Shown here piece by piece: positions 34,227-42,854 of a stretch of DNA of 64,000 nucleotides. The notes below the pieces were generated by a model, which searched no databases, had not been told where the DNA came from, and saw nothing but the letters and a program-made list of their open reading frames with translations. Within the stretch, counting starts at the first letter, position 1. Every line of letters starts with the position of its first letter. Position numbers and translations under genes: made by a program. Source of the stretch: Enterococcus pallens ATCC BAA-351 (GTDB lineage: Bacteria > Bacillota > Bacilli > Lactobacillales > Enterococcaceae); NCBI RefSeq assembly GCF_000407485.1, contig NZ_ASWD01000001.1, positions 1,178,001 through 1,242,000 on the forward strand, written 5' to 3'.

Positions 34227-37017
34227 CCGGATTTTTCATTATTTACTAGAGGAATGGGAGGACAGTACGGCTGAGACTTTGCAGAAACAGGCGGGCAGCA
34301 CAGCTAAAGAAGTCTCTCTGGCCTTGGAAATAGCCCGTTCCAATGTGAGTGCCGAGCTTAATAAGCTGGTTCGAGAAGAGCGAGTTGTAAAGATTAAGTC
34401 TTACCCTGTAAGATACATTCCCTTAAAAATTCTATTAGATAATCATCTAATGGAACCTAGCGATCTGAATTTCGAAATTGAAGATTTCGTTAGCTTGGAT
34501 GAGGAAAAGCCGCTTAAACTTTCTTCGGCTTCCATCACATCCAATAGACGAGAGAGTGATCCCTTTCAGTCGGTGATCGGTCATAATGACAGCCTGAAAA
34601 AAGCTATTTCACAGGCTAAGGCCGCAATTCACTACCCACCTAACGGATTGCATATGCTTTTGTTAGGACCAACTGGCTCAGGTAAGACGTTTTTTGCGAA
34701 GAAGGTTTTCCAGTATGCACAGTATGCTGGCATTGTCGATGAAGGACGACCGTTTATCAGCTTTAATTGTGCTGATTATTACAACAACCCGCAGTTGCTG
34801 ATGTCTCAGCTGTTTGGTTATGTTGAAGGGGCTTTTACGGGGGCCGCTTCAGAAAAAAGCGGACTAATCGAACAAGCTAATGGTGGAATCTTGCTGCTGG
34901 ACGAGGTCCATCGCCTCCCGCCAGAGGGGCAAGAGATGTTGTTTTACTTTTTGGATAATAAGACTTTTTCTCGTTTAGGTGAAAGTGGGAAGAGCCGTAC
35001 AGCCAATGTATTAATCATTTTTGCCACTACCGAGAATCCATCTTCAGTACTGTTGTCTACCTTTACCCGACGCATTCCGATGACGATAGAAATTCCACCC
35101 TTATCTAAGCGTTCGCTGCCGGAAAGAATTGAGCTGTTGAAATATCTGTTTAGAGTTGAGGCTAAACGGATTGAGAAGATTCTTAGTATCGATATTGATG
35201 TCATTAATGTTTTACTATCAAGTGCTACTTTTGGCAATGTGGGACAATTAAAATCACAAGTTCAGCTGGTCTGTGCACAGGCCTTTGTAAATAATCTCAA
35301 CTCAAAAGAGAAAATTGAGATTCACGTCCAGGATTTGCCTAGTCAAGTAGGTCAGGAGTGGATGACTAGTCGCTCCAACATGATTGGCACCAAGAATATT
35401 TCTGAATATTTGGATGTAGTTACGCTGGTCTATCCCACCAATGATGAAGAAGAAAACCATGAAGATGCGGATTTTAATATTTATGAGTCCATTGAGAAAA
35501 AAGTCAAAATATTACGAGAAGAAGGTGTTTCTCAGGAGGATATTTATCAGTACATTTTGACAGATTTGCATATTCATATCCGAAATGTCGTTGAAAATGA
35601 TTCGCCTAAATATTCGCTGCAAAAATTTGTTAATCCTAAAATCACTAAGATTGTGGATGTACTGAAGGCGCAGGCTGAGCGGCAGTTAAATCGTAAATTT
35701 GACCGGCGCTTCAATTATTATGTGGGCATGCATTTGGATGCCTATTTAAAAAGAGGGGAAAAAACTAATTTGTTTCTTTCCACCAGCCATCAGGAAATTA
35801 TTGATACAAACAAAAAGGAATATGAGGCTGCTTTGATGATCTGTACTACGCTTCAGGAAAGATACGATATTCATCTGCCTGAAATCGAAGTAGTATATTA
35901 TACAATGCTTCTTTCCTCGATCATCTCATTAGAGACTGTCAAAAAAGTCAGCGCGCTAGTTGCAACTCATGGTAACTCCACTGCAAGCTCGATGGTGGAT
36001 GTCGCCACAGAATTGCTGGGTTATGCCCCTATTGAAGCGGTGGATATGCCTTTAACAGTGTCTCCGGCTGAAATAATCGATATTTTATGTGAAAAGGTGA
36101 GTAATATTGATAACGGCAAAGGGGTACTTTTGTTGGTAGACATGGGATCTCTAGCCATGATGGATAAGAATATCCAAAAGCAAACGGGAGTAAAAGTTCT
36201 TTCGATTCCCAATGTTACTACTGCAGTTGTCTTAGATGTAGTCAGAAAAATCAACTACACCAACTTTGATTTACATTCTATTTACAGCTCAGTCAAAAAG
36301 GATTTCATGAATTCCCTACAGCTTTATGAAGATCGCAGCCAGCGGCCAAAAGCAATCCTCTCGATTTGCATGTCAGGGGAAGGAACCGCCAAGAAGCTTG
36401 AGCAAATGATTAACAGTATTATTTCATGGAATGGTAGCGAAGTAATTGAAGTACTGACACTTTCGGTTTTAGAAATGAAGCAGAAAATTCCAGTATTGGT
36501 TGAACAATATGAGCTCCTGGCAGCAGTGGGAACGAAAGATCCTGAAGCAGATTGTCCATTTATTTCACTAGAGTCCTTGATTGAAGGTGAGGGTGAGCAG
36601 CTGTTGCGATCAATTGTCTCAGGAGAGGATATAGCGAATCTCCCTCCAGACAGTTCGCCCAACGGCAGCATGCTAATAAAGGAACTCTGCGAAGAAACTT
36701 TGCGTTCTTATCTAGTTTATTTGAATCCGGTTCACATTACCGACTTACTGTTGCAATGGATGAGCGAATTGGAGAATTATAGTAAAACCACTTTTTCGAA
36801 CTCGACTATTTTGAAGATGGTTGTCCATACATCCTTTGCTTTTGAACGGGTAATCAAAGGCAACTCTTTAAAATACTCTGAACAGGTCACGCCGATATTA
36901 GAGGAATACCTTGTTAAAGTGGAAAAAAGTATTGCTAATGTTGAGGAAAAGCTGGACTTAGTTTTATCGCGGGATGAGAAATTGTTTATCGCTGAAATAG
37001 TAAAAGAGATCAGCTGA
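34213..37017 (+). CDS. LevR/ManR-type sigma-54-dependent activator with PRD and PTS domains
   Basis: 934 residues. Order: winged-helix N-terminus (1-75), AAA+ sigma-54 activator domain (about 115-345) with Walker A GPTGSGKT (near 153), the sigma-54 contact loop GAFTGA (near 206) and Walker B GGILLLDEVHR (near 225), a first PRD (about 450-560), a mannose-type IIA-like domain (LVATHGNSTASS, near 585), a galactitol-type IIB-like domain (SICMSGEGTAKKL, near 715) and a second PRD (about 830-930). It should activate the sigma-54 promoter at 37131, which drives the mannose-type PTS operon 37184-40990, when dephosphorylated by sugar transport. An efficient terminator separates the two. Confidence 0.95.
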   Translation: MKRIDRIFHYLLEEWEDSTAETLQKQAGSTAKEVSLALEIARSNVSAELNKLVREERVVKIKSYPVRYIPLKILLDNHLMEPSDLNFEIEDFVSLDEEKPLKLSSASITSNRRESDPFQSVIGHNDSLKKAISQAKAAIHYPPNGLHMLLLGPTGSGKTFFAKKVFQYAQYAGIVDEGRPFISFNCADYYNNPQLLMSQLFGYVEGAFTGAASEKSGLIEQANGGILLLDEVHRLPPEGQEMLFYFLDNKTFSRLGESGKSRTANVLIIFATTENPSSVLLSTFTRRIPMTIEIPPLSKRSLPERIELLKYLFRVEAKRIEKILSIDIDVINVLLSSATFGNVGQLKSQVQLVCAQAFVNNLNSKEKIEIHVQDLPSQVGQEWMTSRSNMIGTKNISEYLDVVTLVYPTNDEEENHEDADFNIYESIEKKVKILREEGVSQEDIYQYILTDLHIHIRNVVENDSPKYSLQKFVNPKITKIVDVLKAQAERQLNRKFDRRFNYYVGMHLDAYLKRGEKTNLFLSTSHQEIIDTNKKEYEAALMICTTLQERYDIHLPEIEVVYYTMLLSSIISLETVKKVSALVATHGNSTASSMVDVATELLGYAPIEAVDMPLTVSPAEIIDILCEKVSNIDNGKGVLLLVDMGSLAMMDKNIQKQTGVKVLSIPNVTTAVVLDVVRKINYTNFDLHSIYSSVKKDFMNSLQLYEDRSQRPKAILSICMSGEGTAKKLEQMINSIISWNGSEVIEVLTLSVLEMKQKIPVLVEQYELLAAVGTKDPEADCPFISLESLIEGEGEQLLRSIVSGEDIANLPPDSSPNGSMLIKELCEETLRSYLVYLNPVHITDLLLQWMSELENYSKTTFSNSTILKMVVHTSFAFERVIKGNSLKYSEQVTPILEEYLVKVEKSIANVEEKLDLVLSRDEKLFIAEIVKEIS

Positions 37018-37044
37018 GGTAGTATCAAACCTGAATAGTCATGA

Positions 37045-37084
37045 ACAAAGTGTATCAAAGAACGATTGATACACTTTGTTTTTT
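37045..37084. terminator. Terminator after the LevR-type gene
   Basis: A perfect 13-bp stem (37045-37057 with 37067-37079, ACAAAGTGTATCA / TGATACACTTTGT) followed by T6. Confidence 0.9.
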
Positions 37085-37097
37085 GCCAATAAAGATA

Positions 37098-37115
37098 CTA
37101 AATAAATACATTTAG
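37098..37115 (+). promoter_or_regulatory. Possible upstream activator site for the LevR-type regulator
   Basis: Inverted repeat CTAAAT-N6-ATTTAG, 15 bases before the sigma-54 promoter element; GATAC also recurs around it. Its closeness to the promoter is unusual for an enhancer site, so the call is tentative. Confidence 0.35.
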
Positions 37116-37130
37116 ATTGATACAACTACT

Positions 37131-37147
37131 TTGGCACGTAAATTGCT
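37131..37147 (+). promoter_or_regulatory. Sigma-54 (-24/-12) promoter
   Basis: TTGGCACGTAAATTGCT matches the consensus TTGGCACN5TTGCW exactly, with ten bases between the invariant GG (37133-37134) and GC (37145-37146). It lies 36 bases before the IIA gene and next to a sigma-54 activator gene. Confidence 0.93.
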
Positions 37148-37183
37148 TTTAGTTAAGTAACTGAAAAGGAAAGGAGCGAAAAA

Positions 37184-37612
37184 ATGTCAGTCATCATTGT
37201 TAGTGGTCACGGAGAATTTTCATTGGGATTGCTGGATGCCTTTGAGATGGTGTTCGGTACTGATGAAAAGGTCAAAGCTGTTCCATTTAAAAAAGGAGAA
37301 GGTATTCCTCAATTACAGGAGAAATATCAGGAGCAGATTTGTCTATTTCCAGATGAAGAGGTTCTATTTCTGGTAGATGTTTACGGAGGAACGCCTTACA
37401 ACGCAGCCACCCAGCTAATTTATGGTCAAATGAACTGTGACGTTGTAACGGGAGTGAATTTACCCATGCTGTTAGAGACGGCAGCACAAAAGGACCAGAC
37501 GTTAGTTGAATTAACCAAGGTGGCCAAAACCATTGGAGAAAGCAGCGCTAAGGTTTTTTCGGAGGAAATAAGTAAAATCAAACACACTGATTTGGAGGAT
37601 GATGAGTTATGA
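37184..37612 (+). CDS. PTS mannose-family IIA
   Basis: 142 residues; IIA-Man domain with phospho-His9 (IIVSGHGEFSLGL) and the LFLVDVYGGTPYNAA block near 65. First gene of the sigma-54-driven operon IIA-IIB-IIC-IID-hxlA-hxlB. AAAGGAG precedes ATG 37184. Ends by overlapping the IIB start. Confidence 0.93.
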   Translation: MSVIIVSGHGEFSLGLLDAFEMVFGTDEKVKAVPFKKGEGIPQLQEKYQEQICLFPDEEVLFLVDVYGGTPYNAATQLIYGQMNCDVVTGVNLPMLLETAAQKDQTLVELTKVAKTIGESSAKVFSEEISKIKHTDLEDDEL

Positions 37613-38100
37613 AAATTGAATTAGCACGAATTGACGACCGGTTTATTCATGGGCAGGTTTTAACAAAATGGGTGAAGCTGCGTCCGGTTGAACGGATCAT
37701 TGTTGTATCCGATGCAGTAGCCAGTGATGAAATGCGCAAAACCCTGGTTTTGTCGGTAGCACCATCCAATATCAAAGCGAGTGCCGTCAGCGTTGATAAA
37801 ATGGCCCGGGCCTATAAATCGCCTAAATATGCAGATGCTAAAGCGATGTTGTTGTTTGAAAATCCCGAGGATATTGTTCGGCTCGTGAAACAGGGTGTGG
37901 ATATCAAAGAAGTAAACGTGGGGGGCATGAGGTTTGAAACGGACCGTAAGCAGATAACCAAAGCGGTCAGTGTAAAGGAATCAGATATCAAAGCCTTCAA
38001 CGAGCTGGATCAGCTGGGAGTGAAACTGGAATTGCGTCAACTGCCAGGGGACCAAAGTGTTGATTTTATACGTATGCTGCAAAATGAGTTAAACAAATAA
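37609..38100 (+). CDS. PTS mannose-family IIB
   Basis: 163 residues, IIB-Man family, phospho-His14 in ARIDDRFIHGQVLTKW. ATG 37609 overlaps the IIA stop by four bases. Complete in length; it phosphorylates the incoming sugar, normally at C6. Confidence 0.93.
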   Translation: MKIELARIDDRFIHGQVLTKWVKLRPVERIIVVSDAVASDEMRKTLVLSVAPSNIKASAVSVDKMARAYKSPKYADAKAMLLFENPEDIVRLVKQGVDIKEVNVGGMRFETDRKQITKAVSVKESDIKAFNELDQLGVKLELRQLPGDQSVDFIRMLQNELNK

Positions 38101-38118
38101 AAGTTAGGAGTTGTAAAA

Positions 38119-38922
38119 ATGAGTGTCATTCAAATTATTCTTTTAATGATTGTGGCAGCCATCACAGGTGTGGGAAGTGTCTTGGACGAAGCGCAAACTC
38201 ATCGGCCCTTAGTTGCCTGTACTCTAGTTGGATTGGTATTAGGAGATGTAACCACTGGCATTATTTTGGGTGGAACGTTGGAAATGATGGCGCTGGGCTG
38301 GATGAACGTAGGGCTGGCAATGGCACCAGACACCGCAATTGCTTCTGTTATTTCAACTATTTTAGTTATCACAGCTAATCAAGGCGTTGGTGAGGGAATA
38401 GCTATTGCCGTACCTTTAGCAGCAGCAGGACAAGCTTTAACTATTTTTGTTCGAACAATTACCGTATTTTTTATTCACCGCGCAGATACGTATGCAGAAA
38501 ACGGCAATTATAAAGGAATTGAAATTATGCATGTAACGGCCATGGGTCTCCAGGCGTTGCGAGTAATGATTCCAACCTTGATCATTTGTTTAATTAACGC
38601 GCAGGCAGTACGTAATTTTCTAGGTCAAATTCCTGAAGTAATTACTGGCGGGCTGCAAATCGGCGGTGGAATTATTGTTGTTGTTGGTTATGCCATGGTA
38701 ATAAATATGATGGACGTTCCTCATTTAAAACCATTTTTCTATATCGGTTTCTTGTTCGCAGCCTTTACTGAATTCAACTTAGTTGGTTTTGGTGGCTTGG
38801 GATTATGTATGGCCTTTCTGTTCTTGCAATTGAAATACCGCAACGAAGGAACAGTTGTCCAAACAGCTACCGCGAATGCCGGAATGATCGATGACAGTTT
38901 AGATGATGATCTGGATATGTAA
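38119..38922 (+). CDS. PTS mannose-family IIC
   Basis: 267 residues with about seven to eight hydrophobic segments. The N-terminal region has the family pattern around THRPLVACTLVGLVLGD and GGTLEMMALGWMNVG, typical of mannose/sorbose-type IIC. It forms the channel with IID. Starts 18 bases after IIB with a TAGGAG site. Confidence 0.93.
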   Translation: MSVIQIILLMIVAAITGVGSVLDEAQTHRPLVACTLVGLVLGDVTTGIILGGTLEMMALGWMNVGLAMAPDTAIASVISTILVITANQGVGEGIAIAVPLAAAGQALTIFVRTITVFFIHRADTYAENGNYKGIEIMHVTAMGLQALRVMIPTLIICLINAQAVRNFLGQIPEVITGGLQIGGGIIVVVGYAMVINMMDVPHLKPFFYIGFLFAAFTEFNLVGFGGLGLCMAFLFLQLKYRNEGTVVQTATANAGMIDDSLDDDLDM

Positions 38923-38937
38923 AGGGGAGGAACGAAA

Positions 38938-39768
38938 ATGGAACAAAAAGGATTAACCAAAAAAGATATCAACAGCATGTTTCTGCGATCAAATTTTCTT
39001 TTAGGCTCGATGAATTTTGAACGGGTACAGGCAATGGGGTACTGCTTTATTATGATCCCGGCTATCAAACGTTTTTACAAGCCCGGACCAGAAAGAAATG
39101 CGGCCTTGAAAAGACATTTGGAATGGTTCAATACCCATCCATGGTTGACAGCTCCAATTTTTGGGGTAACGGCAGCCATGGAGGAAGAACATGCTTTAGT
39201 TGGCGAACAGCAGCTGCCGGGTTCATCTATTTCTGCGATGAAGATTGGTTTGATGGGGCCATTGGCTGGGGTCGGAGATCCGATTTTTTGGGGAACTCTT
39301 CGTCCGGTTTTGGCAGCATTAGGTGCTTCTTTAGCATTAAGCGGTAGTATTGGTGGACCTCTATTGTTCTTTTTATCAATTAATGCCATTCGTTTAGTAA
39401 CCAAATATTTCGGTTTAAAATACGGCTACGAAAAAGGAAATGAAATTATTAAGGAAATGGCTGGTAACCGTGTAAAGAAATTGACCGAAGGGGCATCAAT
39501 TGTCGGGTTGTTTGTTATGGGAGCTTTAGTCAGCAAGTGGACAACTATAAATATTCCGATTGTGGCTACCAGAATTACTGGCGATGATGGGAAGATTGTT
39601 ACCCAAACGGTTCAAGATATTTTAGACAGTATTATGCCTGGAATGTTGGCATTGATTTTAACCCTGTTCGTTTCTTGGTTATTAAAGAAAAATGTGAGTC
39701 CATTGTTGATTATTTTTGTCATTTTCGGTATCGGTATTTTAGGAAAAGCATTTGGATTTTTAGGATAG
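38938..39768 (+). CDS. PTS mannose-family IID
   Basis: 276 residues. Family blocks are all standard: DINSMFLRSNFLLGSMNFER, RHLEWFNTHPW and the signature SAMKIGLMGPLAGVGDPIFWG. It is closer to classical IID than the product of 6916-7734. Last transport gene before the hxlAB pair. Confidence 0.94.
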   Translation: MEQKGLTKKDINSMFLRSNFLLGSMNFERVQAMGYCFIMIPAIKRFYKPGPERNAALKRHLEWFNTHPWLTAPIFGVTAAMEEEHALVGEQQLPGSSISAMKIGLMGPLAGVGDPIFWGTLRPVLAALGASLALSGSIGGPLLFFLSINAIRLVTKYFGLKYGYEKGNEIIKEMAGNRVKKLTEGASIVGLFVMGALVSKWTTINIPIVATRITGDDGKIVTQTVQDILDSIMPGMLALILTLFVSWLLKKNVSPLLIIFVIFGIGILGKAFGFLG

Positions 39769-39785
39769 AAGGATGGGATTGAACA

Positions 39786-40418
39786 GTGAAATTACAGTTA
39801 GCAATTGATGAATTAAGTTTAGAAGAAGCCTTAGTACAATTGGAAATACTAAATGAATATGTAGACATCGTGGAGGTTGGTACGCCTTTTTTGATAGATG
39901 CCGGTAGAGAGGCTGTTCGTCAAATCAAGACTAAATTCCCCCAACTGGAGGTTCTATGTGATGCCAAAATAATGGATGCAGGAGCTTATGAAGCACAGCT
40001 GGCCTTTAATGCTGGCGCCGAATATGTAACCGTACTAGGAGTGACTGATGATTTAACGATTAGAGGCTGTGTTGAAGAAGCAACCAAGCAAGGCAAGAAA
40101 GTTATGGTGGACATGATTTGCGTGGAAGATTTGGCTACTCGGGTTGCTGTCGTAGAAAGTCTGGGTGTTGATGTGATTGCCGTTCATACTGGAGCTGATC
40201 AACAAGCCGCAGGTCGGACGCCTCTACAAGATTTAGCAGAAATGAAAAAGCATGTAAAAAAGGTTCAGGTCGCGGTAGCTGGCGGAATCAGCAGTCATAC
40301 CATTTATGATTATTTAGCACTTGAGCCGGATATTGTTATTGTGGGAAGTGGGATTTTGAATGCAGAAGATCCGGTGAAAGAAGCGCGTAGAATTTCTGAA
40401 GCGTTGAAAAAGGAGTAA
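39786..40418 (+). CDS. hxlA: 3-hexulose-6-phosphate synthase (copy 1)
   Basis: 210 residues from GTG 39786. It is of the orotidine-decarboxylase suprafamily and matches HPS rather than the ketogulonate decarboxylases: VDIVEVGTPF, the active-site CDAKIMDAGAYEA (57-69), VLGVTDDLTI, VHTGADQQAAG and VAVAGGIS. HPS condenses formaldehyde with ribulose 5-phosphate to D-arabino-3-hexulose 6-phosphate, and also runs backwards. It is nearly the same protein as that of 46519-47151 (about 25 differences in 210). Its place at the end of a mannose-type PTS operon suggests use in the reverse, pentose-forming direction or on an imported hexose phosphate; this is inference. Confidence 0.9.
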   Translation: MKLQLAIDELSLEEALVQLEILNEYVDIVEVGTPFLIDAGREAVRQIKTKFPQLEVLCDAKIMDAGAYEAQLAFNAGAEYVTVLGVTDDLTIRGCVEEATKQGKKVMVDMICVEDLATRVAVVESLGVDVIAVHTGADQQAAGRTPLQDLAEMKKHVKKVQVAVAGGISSHTIYDYLALEPDIVIVGSGILNAEDPVKEARRISEALKKE

Positions 40419-40423
40419 AGCAA

Positions 40424-40990
40424 ATGATAGATGTAAAAAAGAATACCGCAATAATTTTAAAGGAATTGACAATCAATTTAGATAAAGTGGATGGTGCTCA
40501 GCTTAATGAGTTTGTGGAATTGATTCCGAAAGCCAAGAAGATTTTTGTTGCTGGTGCTGGTCGTTCTGGATTAGCGATTCGTGGTTTTGCAAATCGGATG
40601 ATGCATTTAGGACTTGATGTGAGTGTAGTGGGAGATATTACAACGACCAGTGCTCATGAAGGGGATCTGCTAATCATTGGTTCTGGTTCAGGAGAAACCC
40701 AAAGCTTGGTAGCAATGGCGAAAAAGGCTAAGAAAAATGGGGTGAAGGTAGCGCTGAATACTATAAATCCTCAGTCAACTATTGGCAAAATGGCAGATGC
40801 TGTTTTTGTTCTGCCAGGTGCTTCGCCTAAGGTTGAGGACGAAAAACTAGTAGGGAAATCAGTTCAGCCGATGGGTTCTTCTTATGAACAACTGAGTTTT
40901 TTGATTTATGATGCCATGATTATGGCTCTGATGGAATTAGTCAATGAAACAACTGATACCATGTTTCCACGACATGCCAATCTCGAATAG
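40424..40990 (+). CDS. hxlB: 6-phospho-3-hexuloisomerase (copy 1)
   Basis: 188 residues, a single SIS domain (FVAGAGRSGLAIRGFANRMMHLG; TTTSAHEGDLLIIGSGSGET; ending MFPRHANLE), full length for PHI. It interconverts D-arabino-3-hexulose 6-phosphate and fructose 6-phosphate. It starts five bases after hxlA, exactly as in copy 2 (47157-47723), from which it differs at roughly two dozen residues. Last gene of the sigma-54 operon, apart from a possible tiny ORF. Confidence 0.92.
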   Translation: MIDVKKNTAIILKELTINLDKVDGAQLNEFVELIPKAKKIFVAGAGRSGLAIRGFANRMMHLGLDVSVVGDITTTSAHEGDLLIIGSGSGETQSLVAMAKKAKKNGVKVALNTINPQSTIGKMADAVFVLPGASPKVEDEKLVGKSVQPMGSSYEQLSFLIYDAMIMALMELVNETTDTMFPRHANLE

Positions 40991-41003
40991 GAAAAAGGAG
41001 AGC

Positions 41004-41156
41004 GTGCTATTAGTGGAACATATAATTTTTTGGAAAAGCAATTCTTTTCGTAATAGCTCAATCGATTCGTTTTATCTCAAGACTAATGGTGACTTCAGTT
41101 TTAGCAGGAACGATCGTTACTGGTTTGTTAGCCAGGCTGTTAACCCAAAATTCTAG
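41004..41156 (+). CDS. Possible 50-residue small protein behind hxlB
   Basis: GTG 41004 with AAAGGAG just upstream opens a 50-codon frame (VLLVEHIIFWKSNSF start; RYWFVSQAVNPKF end) that lies before the operon terminator. The composition is rich in Ser, Asn and aromatics, and no family is recognised. A second GTG at 41013 is also possible. It could be a genuine small protein or random; weak support. Confidence 0.25.
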   Translation: MLLVEHIIFWKSNSFRNSSIDSFYLKTNGDFSFSRNDRYWFVSQAVNPKF

Positions 41157-41170
41157 ATAGCTTTTAATGA

Positions 41171-41208
41171 AACAGTTTCTACTGGTTTTCCGGCAGAAGC
41201 TGTTTTTT
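41171..41208 (+). terminator. Terminator of the sigma-54/hxlAB operon
   Basis: AACAGTTTCT (41171-41180) pairs with AGAAGCTGTT (41195-41204) with one mismatch; T6 follows. Confidence 0.8.
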
Positions 41209-41236
41209 CTATTTAGAAACTAGGTCTTTAAGAACA

Positions 41237-41267
41237 GTGACAATACTTGCTGGCACAAAAATGTCAC
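41237..41267 (+). promoter_or_regulatory. Candidate MtlR activator site
   Basis: Inverted repeat GTGACA (41237-41242) and TGTCAC (41262-41267), with TGGCACA between, resembling the TGNCACA/TGTGNCA half-sites known for MtlR-type activators. It lies upstream of the weak promoter at 41301. Confidence 0.5.
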
Positions 41268-41300
41268 ACTCTTCTTTGAAATATTTAGCACTACCAACGA

Positions 41301-41351
41301 TAGACTCGGGGCCTAAAACAACTTATGATAAGAATGTAGAAAGCGCTTATA
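41301..41351 (+). promoter_or_regulatory. Mannitol-type operon promoter and cre site
   Basis: TAGACT (41301-41306), 17-base spacer, TATGAT (41324-41329). A CcpA cre sequence AGAAAGCGCTTATA (41338-41351) lies at the transcription start, matching WGAAARCGYTTW fully. The operon is therefore probably activated by MtlR and repressed by glucose. Confidence 0.78.
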
Positions 41352-41387
41352 CAATTAATTAAGATGATTCGTTAAGGAGGATATTCA

Positions 41388-42845
41388 ATGGAAGGTAAAG
41401 TTTCCGTTCCAAGTAAAAGTGTTGATTGGAAAACGAAGGTACAAAAATTTGGCGGTATGCTAAGTTCGATGATTATGCCGAATATTGGCGCTTTTATCGC
41501 TTGGGGATTAATTACAGCCTTATTTATTCCAACCGGTTGGTTCCCAAATGAAACGCTGGGTCAGTTGGTAGACCCTTCAATCAAATATTTGTTGCCATTA
41601 TTAATTGCCTACACAGCAGGTGCAAATGTGTACGACCGACGAGGTGGAGTAATTGGAGCTGTCGCAACAATGGGTATTATCATTGGATCAGATATGCCAA
41701 TGCTGATGGGAGCAATGGTTATGGGACCAATCGCTGCCATAATTATTCGTAAGGTCGATAAATTGTATGAAGGAAAAGTCAAACCAGGTTTAGAAATGCT
41801 GGTAGACAATTTCTCAATCGGTATAGTGGGTGGCATACTGATGATTCTTGGCCTAATTGCAATTGAACCGATTTTCAATGTCATTCTATCAGGCTTATCA
41901 ACTGGTGTTAACTGGTTTGTCGATAAGAATCTGATTCCTTTAACTAGTATTTTTGTTGCTCCAGCTCAAGTTTTATTCTTAAACAATGCAATCAACCACG
42001 GGATCATGTCACCATTGGGAATTGAACAAGTGGTGGAAACTGGTAAATCAATTTTATTCCTAGTTGAAGGAAACAGTGGTCCACTGGTAGGTGTTATGCT
42101 GGCTTTCTGTTTCTTTGGTAAAGGAGTCGCAAAGAAAACTGCACCAGCTTCTACTATCATCGTCATGTTCGGTGGAATTGCGGAAGTTTACTTCCCGTAC
42201 ATTTTGATGAAACCGATCTTGGTATTGGCGCCGATTTTTGGCAGTATGACTTCACTGACGATCTTCCAGTTTTTCGGTGGCGGAACAGTAGCAGTACCAT
42301 CACCGGGAAGTATCATTGCTTTCTTATTGATGACACCAAAGGGAAGCTTTATTGTAAATATCGTGGGCTACTTCGCCGGAATGGGTGTCTCCTGCTTAAT
42401 TGCCAGCTTCCTGCTGAAGCGAGACAAAACCATGGTAGACGATACCGAAGAGTTAATCGAAACGGAAGTGGGTCCTATCAATGATGGGGCAGCTTTAGAA
42501 CATGTTGCTGCGGCGACCAATACTGGACAAACAATCACTGGCGAAATTGATCCAAGTCGAATCCACAAAATTGTGGTAGCTTGTGACGCCGGAATGGGTT
42601 CCAGCGCAATGGGTGCTTCAATGCTAAAGACCAAGGTGAACAAGGCGATGTTGAATATGGAAGTCATTAATAAATCCATCAATAATATTCCTAATGATGC
42701 TGATTTAGTCATTACTCATGAAGACTTGCTGGATCGTGCTATGGAGAATAATAAGGATAAACCCAACATTCAATATCTAACTTTAAGTGCTTTTATGGAT
42801 GGTGCTCAGTATGACGCCATTGTTAAGAAATTAAAAGATGAATAG
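41388..42845 (+). CDS. mtlA: PTS mannitol-type IICB
   Basis: 485 residues: IIC membrane domain (about 1-345; MIMPNIGAFIAWGLITALF near the start, then GGIAEVYFPYILMKP near 265) and a C-terminal IIB domain with phospho-Cys in VVACDAGMGSSAMGAS (near 400). There is no IIA domain; IIA is separate at 44946. Gene order mtlA-mtlR-mtlF-mtlD copies the mannitol operons of Firmicutes. A second IICB of the same family lies at 52907, so one of the two may carry a hexitol other than mannitol. Confidence 0.92.
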   Translation: MEGKVSVPSKSVDWKTKVQKFGGMLSSMIMPNIGAFIAWGLITALFIPTGWFPNETLGQLVDPSIKYLLPLLIAYTAGANVYDRRGGVIGAVATMGIIIGSDMPMLMGAMVMGPIAAIIIRKVDKLYEGKVKPGLEMLVDNFSIGIVGGILMILGLIAIEPIFNVILSGLSTGVNWFVDKNLIPLTSIFVAPAQVLFLNNAINHGIMSPLGIEQVVETGKSILFLVEGNSGPLVGVMLAFCFFGKGVAKKTAPASTIIVMFGGIAEVYFPYILMKPILVLAPIFGSMTSLTIFQFFGGGTVAVPSPGSIIAFLLMTPKGSFIVNIVGYFAGMGVSCLIASFLLKRDKTMVDDTEELIETEVGPINDGAALEHVAAATNTGQTITGEIDPSRIHKIVVACDAGMGSSAMGASMLKTKVNKAMLNMEVINKSINNIPNDADLVITHEDLLDRAMENNKDKPNIQYLTLSAFMDGAQYDAIVKKLKDE

Positions 42846-42854
42846 GTGATTAGT

